Positions 6,726 to 14,871 of a stretch of 42,044 bases of DNA are shown here, one piece after another (position 1 is the first letter of the stretch; every line of letters starts with the position of its first letter). The notes under the pieces are model-generated. The model did not search any database. It had not been told where the DNA came from and saw only the letters and a list, made by a program, of their open reading frames with translations. Position numbers and translations under genes: made by a program. This DNA comes from Saprospiraceae bacterium (lineage in GTDB: Bacteria; Bacteroidota; Bacteroidia; Chitinophagales; Saprospiraceae). Location of the stretch: positions 1-42,044 of the forward strand of contig JAHDDE010000032.1 of assembly GCA_020629515.1 (NCBI GenBank), read 5' to 3'.

Positions 6726-8861
6726 ATGGCTGTGGTACTTGATGGTAAAAACGTTTCGGCTGTGGATGCAATAGATATCCTGGAGTTGCAATCGAAAATT
6801 GATCTATTCAATAATGGTAAAATTGATGAAGAACGATTTAAGTTATATCGTTTAACCCGTGGGGTTTACGGTCAACGTCAGTTGGGTGTACAGATGTTTA
6901 GGATTAAGATACCATTTGGAAGTCTTACTGCAGAACAGTTAGTGAGGATTGCGGATGTGTCTGATAAATACGCTACAGGCAATCTTCATCTGACAACTCG
7001 TCAAGATATACAGTTACATTTTGTCAAATTAGCTGACTCTCCTGCAGTATGGACAGAATTAGCTGAAAAAAGTATAACGGCAAGAGAAGCTTGTGGCAAC
7101 ACGGTTAGAAATATAACAGCCTCAGCGGAGGCTGGAGTCGATCCAGATGAGCCATTTGATGTAAGTCCATATGCACATGCTGCTGCACATTATTTTATGC
7201 GCAATCCGATATGCCAAGAGATGGGAAGAAAGATCAAACCTGCCTTTTCGAGTAGTTCTAAAGATACTGCCTTGACCTTTATGCATGATTTTGGATTTAT
7301 CCCTTTAGTTGAGGATGGGAAGAAGGGCTTTAAGGTCGTTGTAGGTGGAGGCCTCGGTGCGCAAGCAATATTCGCCAAAACAGCTTACGAATTTTTGCCT
7401 GAAGATCAAGTTATTCCTTTCATGGAAGCAGCGTTACGAATTTTTGATCGATTTGGCGAGCGTGAGAAAAGACACAAAGCAAGATTAAAATTCTTAATAA
7501 AAGATTTAGGTATAGACCATTTTTTAGAATTGGTGGGACAAGAGAGAGAAGCCATAAAAATTAAGAGTTTTCCAATTGCTCCTTTTTCAGATTTGGCAGG
7601 TCCAGTCCCTCATTTTATTCCTAAAGTTGCAGCTGCGAAAAATGTGGAGAAATTTGAGTTATGGAAAAAGACGAATGTATTTGAGCAAAAACAGAGAGGA
7701 TATTATGGCGTATATATAAAAGTATTTTTAGGGGATCTAAGTAGTGAAAAGGCGCGATATCTCGCTAAGATAGTTTCTAAGTATGCTGCAGATGATATAA
7801 GGTTAACCATCAACCAAAATATATTACTGAAGTTCATCCATGAAGATCATTTGGCAGAATTATTTACCGCATTAGATGGTTTTGGATTTGCAGAGCCAGG
7901 CTATGACTCGATAGCGGATATTACCGCATGTCCAGGTACAGATACATGTAATCTTGGAGTGACTAATAGCACCGGACTTTCTGGAGTATTGGAGCAGATG
8001 TTGAGAGAAGAATATCCTGAACTAATTGAAGAAAAACATGTCAAAATAAAAATCAGTGGATGCATGAATGCTTGTGGTCAACATATGGTAGGGAATATTG
8101 GTTTTCATGGAAGCTCAATAAAGAAAAAGGATATGGTCATACCTGCTATGCAAATTGTAATAGGAGGAGGAGTAGATCCGCTGGGTAAAGCTTATCTAGC
8201 TGATAAAGTGATTAAGTTGCCAACTAAGAGAATCCCCGATAGCGTGAGACTTATATTAGATCACTTTGATGAAAACGCTGAGGAAGGAGAGTATTTCAAT
8301 CATTATTATGAAAGAGTTGGTGGTAAGAAATTTTTCTACACATTACTAAAGCCATTGGCTAATATTGATAACATTACCCCAACTGATCTAATGGATTGGG
8401 GACAAGATGATAACTATCAACAAGCGATAGGGGTCGGAGAATGTGCTGGAGTGATATTAGATATGGTAGGAACTATAATCAAAGATGCACAGGAGAAATT
8501 AACTAAGGGACTTGCAGCGTTAGAGGCTGGTCACTTTAGTGATGGTATTTATTATGCCTATTCGACCTTTGTAGTAGGAGCAAAGGGTATTTTGTTAGGT
8601 GAGGATATTGCCTGCAACACACATAGAAAGATTATATCAGACTTTCATAAAGAAATAGTAGAAACCAACAAAATTGTGCTCCCTTACAATTTTGAAGAGA
8701 AAACACTATCCATCAATAAGCATGAACCAAATGCCGAGTTTGCTACTAAGATCACGGCGGAAGCTAAAGAGTTTATGAATGTAATCATCGAATATAGAAA
8801 TCAAAAGCAGTTGGTGTCTGGCTCTGATAAGGAGGTTGTCGAAAGTTATTATAAAGCATAG
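6726..8861 (+). CDS. Ferredoxin-type sulfite (nitrite/sulfite) reductase with C-terminal HEPN-like domain
   Basis: A 711-residue siroheme/[4Fe-4S] reductase that would reduce sulfite to sulfide with six electrons. The two ferredoxin-like half-domains and sirohaem repeats are recognisable, for example LTTRQDIQLHF near residues 93-103 and LTINQNILLKF near 359-369. The cluster ligands fit C-x5-C (C402, C408) and C-x3-C (C446, C450). Residues about 590-700 form an extra helical domain resembling HEPN, with LEAGHFSDGIYYAYSTFVVG as its core; enzymes of the simple SiR/NirA type end near 550-600. The sequence alone does not separate nitrite from sulfite reductase, but the cysH neighbour and poly-Cys attenuators point to sulfite. 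It is the first gene after the attenuator leader. Confidence 0.88.
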   Translation: MAVVLDGKNVSAVDAIDILELQSKIDLFNNGKIDEERFKLYRLTRGVYGQRQLGVQMFRIKIPFGSLTAEQLVRIADVSDKYATGNLHLTTRQDIQLHFVKLADSPAVWTELAEKSITAREACGNTVRNITASAEAGVDPDEPFDVSPYAHAAAHYFMRNPICQEMGRKIKPAFSSSSKDTALTFMHDFGFIPLVEDGKKGFKVVVGGGLGAQAIFAKTAYEFLPEDQVIPFMEAALRIFDRFGEREKRHKARLKFLIKDLGIDHFLELVGQEREAIKIKSFPIAPFSDLAGPVPHFIPKVAAAKNVEKFELWKKTNVFEQKQRGYYGVYIKVFLGDLSSEKARYLAKIVSKYAADDIRLTINQNILLKFIHEDHLAELFTALDGFGFAEPGYDSIADITACPGTDTCNLGVTNSTGLSGVLEQMLREEYPELIEEKHVKIKISGCMNACGQHMVGNIGFHGSSIKKKDMVIPAMQIVIGGGVDPLGKAYLADKVIKLPTKRIPDSVRLILDHFDENAEEGEYFNHYYERVGGKKFFYTLLKPLANIDNITPTDLMDWGQDDNYQQAIGVGECAGVILDMVGTIIKDAQEKLTKGLAALEAGHFSDGIYYAYSTFVVGAKGILLGEDIACNTHRKIISDFHKEIVETNKIVLPYNFEEKTLSINKHEPNAEFATKITAEAKEFMNVIIEYRNQKQLVSGSDKEVVESYYKA

Positions 8862-8874
8862 AAAAAGAGTAAAA

Positions 8875-9624
8875 ATGGGGAAAGTAATACTTGTAGGGGC
8901 TGGGCCGGGAGATCCTGAATTAATAACAATTAAAGGGTTAAGAGCCATACAGAGAGCAGATGTCATATTATATGATGCTCTTTCTGGAGAAGAATTGTTG
9001 TTGAAGGCAAAACCTAATGCTAAGCTGATATATGTAGGTAAAAGATGCGGAAAACATAGCCTAAAACAACATGATATAAACATACTCTTGTATAAAATGG
9101 CCGAGAAATATGAATGTGTAGTGAGACTAAAAGGAGGTGACCCATTTGTGTTTGGTAGGGGACATGAAGAGTTAACATTTTTGAGGGAGAAAGAAGTTGA
9201 CGTTGAGGTCGTTCCGGGTATATCAAGTGTAACGAGCATTCCATTATTAGAAAATATTCCGCTAACTAAAAGAGGACTCGCCGAGAGCTTTTGGGTACTG
9301 ACGGGGACTACCAAAGATCATAAGTTGAGTCATGATATAGAGTTGGGTATACAGACTAATGCCACTTTGGTAATATTGATGGGCTTACGAAAGATAGGTG
9401 AAATTGTGGCTCTCTTACATCAGTATAATAAGAGTGATGTGCCTATAATGATTGTTAAAAACGGATCTCGGAAAGGTCAATCGGTGATACTAGGTGACGC
9501 ATTTAACATAGAGCAAAAATTGGATACATCACGTAGTGATGGACCAGGAATTATAGTAATAGGTGAAGTTGTAGCCCTACACAAAGAATTTATCCATCAA
9601 TATGTATTAGAATCATGGACTTAG
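8875..9624 (+). CDS. cobA: Uroporphyrinogen-III C-methyltransferase (SUMT)
   Basis: A 249-residue SAM-dependent methyltransferase making precorrin-2 from uroporphyrinogen III, the first step to siroheme. The tetrapyrrole-methylase signature VGAGPGDPELIT is at residues 6-17, and the second conserved block VRLKGGDPFVFGRG lies near 83-96. The start is ATG 8875, 13 nt after the sulfite reductase stop; the upstream TTG at 8836 in the same frame would overlap that gene and add a non-conserved basic tail. It overlaps the next gene by 10 nt. It lacks the CysG dehydrogenase domain, which is encoded by the next gene. The product is needed for the siroheme of sulfite reductase in the same operon. Confidence 0.93.
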   Translation: MGKVILVGAGPGDPELITIKGLRAIQRADVILYDALSGEELLLKAKPNAKLIYVGKRCGKHSLKQHDINILLYKMAEKYECVVRLKGGDPFVFGRGHEELTFLREKEVDVEVVPGISSVTSIPLLENIPLTKRGLAESFWVLTGTTKDHKLSHDIELGIQTNATLVILMGLRKIGEIVALLHQYNKSDVPIMIVKNGSRKGQSVILGDAFNIEQKLDTSRSDGPGIIVIGEVVALHKEFIHQYVLESWT

Positions 9625-10199
9625 AAAGAAATAATTTGTATCCAGTTTTTTTTAGGTTAGATCGCCTGAAGATGTTGATTGTCGGAGCTGGAGAAGTAGG
9701 ATTGGAAAAGTTATCATTCATCTTAAAAAGTAGTCCAAATGCTCATATAACGGTTATAGCGACGTGGGTGAGCCCAGAAGTGGCAGCATTAGTTGCTGAC
9801 TATAAAGAGCAGGTAGTTGTAGTTATGAAGCCTTTTGAGCCTAAAGATGTTGATGATCACGATTTGATTGTTGCTGCGACTAATTTTGTTGAAGTAAATA
9901 AACAAGTGTATGATGCCGCAAAGGCAAAAGGAAAGATTGTAAATATTGCTGATACTCCATCACTATGTGATTTTTATATGGGTTCAATTGTGACCAGAGG
10001 TGATCTAAAAGTTGCCATATCTACTAATGGGAAGTCACCGACTTTTGCTAAACGATTTCGTCAATTATTAGAAGAAATTCTGCCGGATGATACTCATGCT
10101 TTAATCACTAATCTTAAGAAATATAGAGATCTCTTAAAAGGAGACTTCGAAATGAAAGTAAAGGCTCTCAACAAAATTACCCAAACATTAATAGAGTGA
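9615..10199 (+). CDS. Precorrin-2 dehydrogenase / sirohydrochlorin ferrochelatase (Met8/CysG-N type)
   Basis: A 194-residue protein of the Met8/SirC family, which oxidises precorrin-2 to sirohydrochlorin and in some members inserts iron to give siroheme. The NAD-binding GAGEVG is at residues 24-29. The conserved block ADTPSLCDFYMGSIVTRGDL runs from 112 to 131 and is followed by AISTNGKSP. There is no separate CbiX/SirB-type chelatase in the operon, so this protein may carry both activities, but that is inference. It overlaps the SUMT gene by 10 nt and its stop overlaps the next start, indicating tight translational coupling. Confidence 0.9.
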   Translation: MDLERNNLYPVFFRLDRLKMLIVGAGEVGLEKLSFILKSSPNAHITVIATWVSPEVAALVADYKEQVVVVMKPFEPKDVDDHDLIVAATNFVEVNKQVYDAAKAKGKIVNIADTPSLCDFYMGSIVTRGDLKVAISTNGKSPTFAKRFRQLLEEILPDDTHALITNLKKYRDLLKGDFEMKVKALNKITQTLIE

Positions 10200-10873
10200 T
10201 GATAGAAACCATATCGAATATTGATATAAAAGGATTGAACAAGGAGTATCAGGCTCTTAATCCAATCCAGAGATTGAGAAAGTTGTTTGAAGATTTTGAC
10301 CACAAAGATATTTTGGTCACTTCCTCATTTGGTACTACTTCAGGTATTCTTATGGGAATGGTGAGTAAGGCGGCACCTGGACATCCGATCCATTTTATCG
10401 ATACTACCTTTTGTTTTAAGAAAACAATAGAGTATAAAAAAAGATTGACTGAAGTTTTGGGACTCAATATCGTTCATATACTTCCTGATGTCATAGACAA
10501 CCAAACTACGAGATCTACAAAAATGTGGGAATATGATACTGACCAGTGCTGCCACCTTAACAAAGTAAAGCCTTTCGAGCCATATAAGTTAGATAAGAAA
10601 ATTTGGGTTTCAGGCTTGTTAATGAATCAAACTCCCTTTAGAGAGAATCTAAACATCTTTGAGCGTAGAGGTTCAATTATAAAAATGCATCCTAACATAG
10701 ATACTTCAGCTTTGCAGTTTGATATGTTTTTGGCTGATAACAATATTCCCCCGCATCCTCTAAAACTAGAAGGATTTGGATCGGTAGGGTGCACTCATTG
10801 TACATCAAAAGGAGATGGCAGATCTGGCCGATGGGCAGATTCTGACAAGGATGAATGTGGTATACATTTATAA
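10199..10873 (+). CDS. cysH: Assimilatory APS/PAPS reductase, [4Fe-4S] type
   Basis: A 224-residue adenylyl-sulfate reductase producing sulfite and AMP (or PAP). The N-terminal SSFGTTSG (42-49) is the sulfonucleotide-binding loop. The cluster-binding pattern is complete: C117-C118 and C198-x2-C201. The catalytic Cys is C220 in the C-terminal ECGIHL. The paired cysteines favour APS as substrate. The usual GLRR-like stretch reads GLLMNQ here, so its two Arg are replaced by Leu and Met. ATG 10199 overlaps the preceding TGA (TGATG); a GTG at 10196 is the alternative. ATP sulfurylase is not in the window. This is the only step between activated sulfate and sulfite reductase, consistent with cysteine control of the operon. 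Confidence 0.9.
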   Translation: MIETISNIDIKGLNKEYQALNPIQRLRKLFEDFDHKDILVTSSFGTTSGILMGMVSKAAPGHPIHFIDTTFCFKKTIEYKKRLTEVLGLNIVHILPDVIDNQTTRSTKMWEYDTDQCCHLNKVKPFEPYKLDKKIWVSGLLMNQTPFRENLNIFERRGSIIKMHPNIDTSALQFDMFLADNNIPPHPLKLEGFGSVGCTHCTSKGDGRSGRWADSDKDECGIHL

Positions 10874-10924
10874 AGAAAAGTATAAAAGACAATTATTAAA
10901 ACTAATTATAACTCAGTAAAGAAA

Positions 10925-10932
10925 TATTTTTG
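10925..10932 (+). promoter_or_regulatory. Promoter -7 box before the FNR gene
   Basis: TATTTTTG (TAnnTTTG) lies 5 nt before the ATG at 10937, in the context TTTGCGG-ATG that resembles the leader 1 start (TTTGCGT-ATG spacing). No good -33 box is seen. If active it would give a leaderless mRNA for the FNR-ferredoxin pair independent of the attenuators. Confidence 0.45.
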
Positions 10933-10936
10933 CGGT

Positions 10937-11959
10937 ATGATACAGACGGATATTTTAATTATAGGAGCTGGACCAGTTGGATTATTTACGGTATTTGAAG
11001 CGGGATTATTAAAGCTCAGATGTCACTTAGTGGACGCACTTCCTATAGCGGGTGGGCAATTAGCGGAGATTTATCCTAAAAAACCCATTTATGATATACC
11101 TGGCTACCCGAGTGTATTAGCAGGAGAATTAGTTGATAATCTGATGGAACAAATAGCCCCTTTTAATCCAGGATTTACCTTAGGAGAGCGTGCCGAGGAG
11201 ATAAAAGAAGTGGGCGAGAAAATGTATCAATTGACTACTAATAGAGGTACTGTTATACAGGCTCCAGTTATAGCCATTGCGGCTGGATTAGGATGTTTTG
11301 AACCTCGTAAACCACCAATCCCAGGCTTGGATAAATTTGAGGATAAAGGGGTCGATTATATGGTAAAAGATCCAGAAAAGTTCAGAGATAAGCGTTTACT
11401 TATTGCAGGTGGAGGGGACAGTGCCTTGGATTGGACAATTGAGTTGGCAGATATAGCTCAAGAAGTAACATTGATACATCGTCGTACCTCATTCAGAGGA
11501 GCGCTTGACTCTGTTGATAAGGTGATGGAGTTAGCTAAAAAGAACAAAGTCAACTTAATAACCGAGGCACAGGCTACTGGAGTGAGCGGCAATGGGGTGT
11601 TAAAAGAGGTGACAATTAAGACTAAGTCACAAGGAGAATTCAATAAAGAAGTAGATAATTTCATCCCACTATTTGGTTTAACACCAAAATTAGGTCCGAT
11701 AGCTAATTGGGGACTCAATATTGACAAAAACGCAATTTTGGTTGATACTCGTGATTATAGTACGAATGTGCCAGGTATATATGCCATAGGAGATATCAAT
11801 ACATATGACGGCAAACTAAAGTTGATCCTGTGCGGATTTCATGAAGGAACTTTGATGGTCCAGTCAGCTTTTAAATATATATATCCTGATGCCAAGTTGA
11901 GTTTTAAGTATACTACTGTAGCTGGTGTCAATGGATTTGAGGATCAAAAGTTAGCATAG
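10937..11959 (+). CDS. Ferredoxin-NADP+ reductase, thioredoxin-reductase-like type
   Basis: A 340-residue FAD/NAD(P) flavoprotein of the TrxR-like FNR (YumC) class. FAD-binding GAGPVG is at residues 10-15, the NADPH-site GGGDSALDW is near 158-166, and the FAD-closing AIGDI is near 284-288. The CxxC redox pair of true thioredoxin reductases is absent, which favours ferredoxin reduction. A gap of 63 nt after cysH holds a promoter-like box, so it may have both operon and independent transcription. With the ferredoxin encoded next it could form the electron chain NADPH, FNR, ferredoxin, sulfite reductase. Confidence 0.88.
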   Translation: MIQTDILIIGAGPVGLFTVFEAGLLKLRCHLVDALPIAGGQLAEIYPKKPIYDIPGYPSVLAGELVDNLMEQIAPFNPGFTLGERAEEIKEVGEKMYQLTTNRGTVIQAPVIAIAAGLGCFEPRKPPIPGLDKFEDKGVDYMVKDPEKFRDKRLLIAGGGDSALDWTIELADIAQEVTLIHRRTSFRGALDSVDKVMELAKKNKVNLITEAQATGVSGNGVLKEVTIKTKSQGEFNKEVDNFIPLFGLTPKLGPIANWGLNIDKNAILVDTRDYSTNVPGIYAIGDINTYDGKLKLILCGFHEGTLMVQSAFKYIYPDAKLSFKYTTVAGVNGFEDQKLA

Positions 11960-11985
11960 TTCATTTTAGTAAAACAGATTGTAAG

Positions 11986-12312
11986 TTGGAAGATATTGTA
12001 AATATTACTGTAGTAGATCGGCAAGGGGAGGAGCATACACTGGAGGCCCCAACAGATATGAACTTCAATTTAATGGAGATATGTAGAGCATCTGAACTGC
12101 CAGTCGAAGGAACTTGTGGAGGTATGGCGCTTTGCGCATCTTGTCATGTTTATATACATAGTGATCATATTTTATCAGAACCATCTGATGATGAAGAGGA
12201 TATGTTAGACCAGGCATTTTATGTTGAAGATAATAGTCGACTGGGTTGTCAGATCAAAATTTCTTCTGCAATCGATGGATTAAAAGTGGAGTTAGCACCA
12301 GTAGGAGAATAA
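11986..12312 (+). CDS. [2Fe-2S] ferredoxin, adrenodoxin-like
   Basis: A 108-residue ferredoxin. The cluster ligands are C44, C50 and C53 (C-x5-C-x2-C in TCGGMALCASC) and C88 in RLGCQI, the adrenodoxin/ISC-Fdx spacing rather than the plant type. An acidic stretch SDDEEDM (67-73) is a typical partner-docking helix. The start is TTG 11986; the frame upstream to the FNR stop contains no ATG or GTG. It is 26 nt downstream of the FNR gene, which suggests the pair works together. The likely role is electron carrier for sulfite reductase, although adrenodoxin-type ferredoxins can also serve Fe-S assembly or P450s. Confidence 0.88.
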   Translation: MEDIVNITVVDRQGEEHTLEAPTDMNFNLMEICRASELPVEGTCGGMALCASCHVYIHSDHILSEPSDDEEDMLDQAFYVEDNSRLGCQIKISSAIDGLKVELAPVGE

Positions 12313-12353
12313 TTTATCAATTTCTTAAGACTATTTCGTTGATTATTAGCATT

Positions 12354-12403
12354 ATAATACTGCACAATTAATCTAATTTCTTTTTATTAGAGGTCAGTAT
12401 TAT
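12354..12403 (+). repeat. Nested inverted repeat upstream of the OmpA-family gene
   Basis: The outer arms ATAATACTG (12354-12362) and CAGTATTAT (12395-12403) are perfect 9-bp complements. Within them TCTAAT (12372-12377) pairs with ATTAGA (12386-12391). The structure ends 4 nt before the ATG at 12408. It could be a 5'-UTR fold, an operator, or a weak terminator for the sulfur operon; there is no good T tract. Confidence 0.5.
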
Positions 12404-12407
12404 TTAT

Positions 12408-13667
12408 ATGAAGGCGGCATTAGTTACATTATCAGGTTTGATATTTGCGATTGCATTACATGCTCAATATGATGATATAATAGCATTAAACAATCCATCA
12501 TTTGAGGAGATCCCCCACCAAGGAGGTGGAGAAATGGATGTGGGTATACGAGGCTGGTTTGATTGTGGACAACTGCAATTTCCTAGCGAAACTCCCCCAG
12601 ATATTCATCCTGTCAATGCTTGGAAAGTTACCATGCCATCTTCAGACGGTAAGACATACTTAGGGATGGTGGTTAGAGATATTGATTCATGGGAGTCAGT
12701 TACTCAGCGACTTAAGCAACCTCTTGAAGAGGGTAAATGTTATAGCTTTTCAATCGATTTGGCACGTTCAGAATTCTATGAAAGTGGCTCTCGTATTACA
12801 CAAGCTTTAGAAAATTATACTGAGCCAGCTGTACTCCGCATCTGGGGAGGTACTGGGGTCTGTGGGAGGCAAGAGTTGTTAGGAGAATCAGTAGTTGTAA
12901 ATAATACGTCATGGCAGACTTATGAATTTGAATTTGAACCTGGTCGGAATGTAAATTACTTCACGCTTGAGGCATTTTATGAGGTACCTGTTTTAATTCC
13001 ATATAATGGGCACTTGCTCTTAGATAATGCTTCATCTATTAATCAAATCCCTTGTGATGGAGACCAATTGCTCGCAGTAACCAAAATTGAGAAAGAAAAG
13101 GATGAAAAACCTGTCGTTAGAAATTCGAATAAAAAAACAGTTGTAAAAAAAGAACCTGTAAAAGATATTGCTGTTGCAAGCCCTGTCGAAAGTAAAGAAC
13201 CTAAAAAGACCAAGCTTTTAGAAGAGCTGGATGCCCAAAAGATAAAGAAAGGTCAAACCATAAGAATTGAGAACTTATATTTTTCTGCTAACAAGTGGGA
13301 CATTGAGGAAGGGTCGGATGAAGTTTTAGATGAAATCTTCCAATTCTTAAAAGAAAATAGAAATATCGTAGTAGAAATTGGAGGACATACAAGTACTCCT
13401 CCTCCAGAGGCTTATTGTTATAAGTTAAGTAGTAATCGTGCTAAACAAGTAGCATTGTTTCTCGTAAGAAAGGGAATATCTCCCAAAAGGTTGAAATACA
13501 AAGGTTACGGAAAGGAGCAGCCGCTTATTAAGAATGACAAACATGATATGGCTGCCAGAGCTAAAAATCAAAGAGTCGAGATCAAAATATTGAGTGTTGA
13601 TTACTCTGAAGCTACAGGCTCAATAACAAATCCCAAAGATTTTAAATCTTCCCAAAACGAAGGATAG
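12408..13667 (+). CDS. OmpA-family outer-membrane lipid/peptidoglycan-anchoring protein
   Basis: A 419-residue exported protein. Residues 1-20 form a signal peptide ending in LHAQ. An N-terminal beta-rich domain (about 21-220; LNNPSFEE at its start) looks like a carbohydrate-binding-like jelly roll. A Lys/Pro/Val-rich linker follows (about 225-280). The C-terminal OmpA domain (about 283-395) has the IENLYFSANKWDIEEGSDEVL opening, broken here at 20 residues, and the peptidoglycan-binding LSSNRAKQV and NQRVEIKI motifs. It is likely periplasmic or outer-membrane associated and bound to peptidoglycan. The 3' end overlaps the convergent aroA gene by 67 nt. The ligand of the N-terminal domain is unknown. 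Confidence 0.85.
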   Translation: MKAALVTLSGLIFAIALHAQYDDIIALNNPSFEEIPHQGGGEMDVGIRGWFDCGQLQFPSETPPDIHPVNAWKVTMPSSDGKTYLGMVVRDIDSWESVTQRLKQPLEEGKCYSFSIDLARSEFYESGSRITQALENYTEPAVLRIWGGTGVCGRQELLGESVVVNNTSWQTYEFEFEPGRNVNYFTLEAFYEVPVLIPYNGHLLLDNASSINQIPCDGDQLLAVTKIEKEKDEKPVVRNSNKKTVVKKEPVKDIAVASPVESKEPKKTKLLEELDAQKIKKGQTIRIENLYFSANKWDIEEGSDEVLDEIFQFLKENRNIVVEIGGHTSTPPPEAYCYKLSSNRAKQVALFLVRKGISPKRLKYKGYGKEQPLIKNDKHDMAARAKNQRVEIKILSVDYSEATGSITNPKDFKSSQNEG

Positions 13668-14863
13668 GATTTGCTCACCACTTCAGGCTTTTCAATTTCT
13701 ATGGGATGAAGCAGTGCTAATGGAGCGAAAGCCATAGCCATCCTATGATCTTTATACGTGCTGAATCTTGGAATTTTGTTTTTAGAAAATTTGATTGCCT
13801 TATCAATTATATATTTTTCTTTCTTTTTGGATGATTCACTTTTCTTGAATGAGCTCGAGATTTTAGAAAGCTCCTTGTCTACCGCAAAAATTCTATCAGT
13901 CTCTTTTATTCTTAAAGTCTTTAACCCCGAAAAGTTTCCTTCAATTCCCTTAGCCGCACATATCACAGCTATTGTTTGAGCAAGATCTGGTTGATTTATG
14001 AAGTCATATTCAAATGAAATAGACTTATGTGGACCTTTAGAGATTGATAATTTATCTTCTTTCCAATCACTCTCGATACCCAACATTCTTCCTATGCCTA
14101 CCATCGCCGAATCTCCCTGAATACTATCTTCAAATAGTCCTCTCAGAGTTATGTCTGCTTCTTTGGCTAATGAAGCAATTGAAAAATAATAAGAACTGGC
14201 CGACCAATCAGCTTCTACTGTGAATTCCTTGGCTTTATAAGGTTGCTTATTTATTGATATAGTATTGTTTTTCTTTTTGTATTTTATGCCAAACTCTTGG
14301 AGCATACGTAGAGTCATATCTAAATAAGATTCCGACACCATATCTCCTTCAAGGTTGAGCGTTAATCCATTGGGCAAGGTTGGTGCTATTAGCAAGAGTG
14401 CCGAGAGATATTGACTACTGATGCTCGCATCAACGGTAACTGATTTGGCCTCTTCCAGTTTTTTAGGTTTACCTATTTTTAATGGAGGGTAGCCTTTTTT
14501 TTCTAAATACTCGATCTGACAACCTAATTGTCTCAATGCATCCACAAGTGGTCCTATGGGCCGTTGTTTCATTCTTGCAGATCCTGTTAGTATTTGTTTC
14601 CCCTTGGATATAGCTAAATAAGCGGTCAAAAATCGGAATGATGTCCCAGCATGGTGTACATCATAAGTCTTTATGTCTCTCTCTTTGAGTAGATTTTTTA
14701 AGACTTGAGTATCATCGCTTTTAGAGAGTCTTTTGATATCAAATTTTTCCTTACTCAAGGCTTGGATGATTAAGGCTCGATTACTTATACTTTTAGAACC
14801 GTCGAGCTTAATTTTTCCATTGATCTTGCCAGTGGGGTGGCTTATTCTTATTACGTCCATCAT
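13601..14863 (-). CDS. aroA: 3-phosphoshikimate 1-carboxyvinyltransferase (EPSP synthase)
   Basis: A 420-residue EPSP synthase of the shikimate pathway. The start region has GSKSISNRALII, the shikimate-3-phosphate-binding Lys-Ser motif. GTSFRFLTAYLA follows, where the usual family pattern is GT-x-x-R, and KETDRI lies before the C-terminal domain. SYPSFWEDLKSLGF is close to the end. The start is taken as ATG 14863 (ATG 14860 follows directly); an upstream TTG at 14878 would overlap the OsmC gene. The C-terminal codons overlap the convergent OmpA-family gene for 67 nt. It sits 8 nt downstream of the OsmC-family gene in an operon with PhoH; aroB lies on the other strand beyond PhoH. Confidence 0.93.
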   Translation of the reverse strand: MMDVIRISHPTGKINGKIKLDGSKSISNRALIIQALSKEKFDIKRLSKSDDTQVLKNLLKERDIKTYDVHHAGTSFRFLTAYLAISKGKQILTGSARMKQRPIGPLVDALRQLGCQIEYLEKKGYPPLKIGKPKKLEEAKSVTVDASISSQYLSALLLIAPTLPNGLTLNLEGDMVSESYLDMTLRMLQEFGIKYKKKNNTISINKQPYKAKEFTVEADWSASSYYFSIASLAKEADITLRGLFEDSIQGDSAMVGIGRMLGIESDWKEDKLSISKGPHKSISFEYDFINQPDLAQTIAVICAAKGIEGNFSGLKTLRIKETDRIFAVDKELSKISSSFKKSESSKKKEKYIIDKAIKFSKNKIPRFSTYKDHRMAMAFAPLALLHPIEIEKPEVVSKSYPSFWEDLKSLGFVIEPVASE

Positions 14864-14871
14864 TGATTCTT

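Noticed and set aside
8706-9314. Long minus-strand frame opposite the end of sulfite reductase and SUMT
   Set aside because: It is a Ser/Leu-rich shadow of conserved plus-strand genes without a family match.
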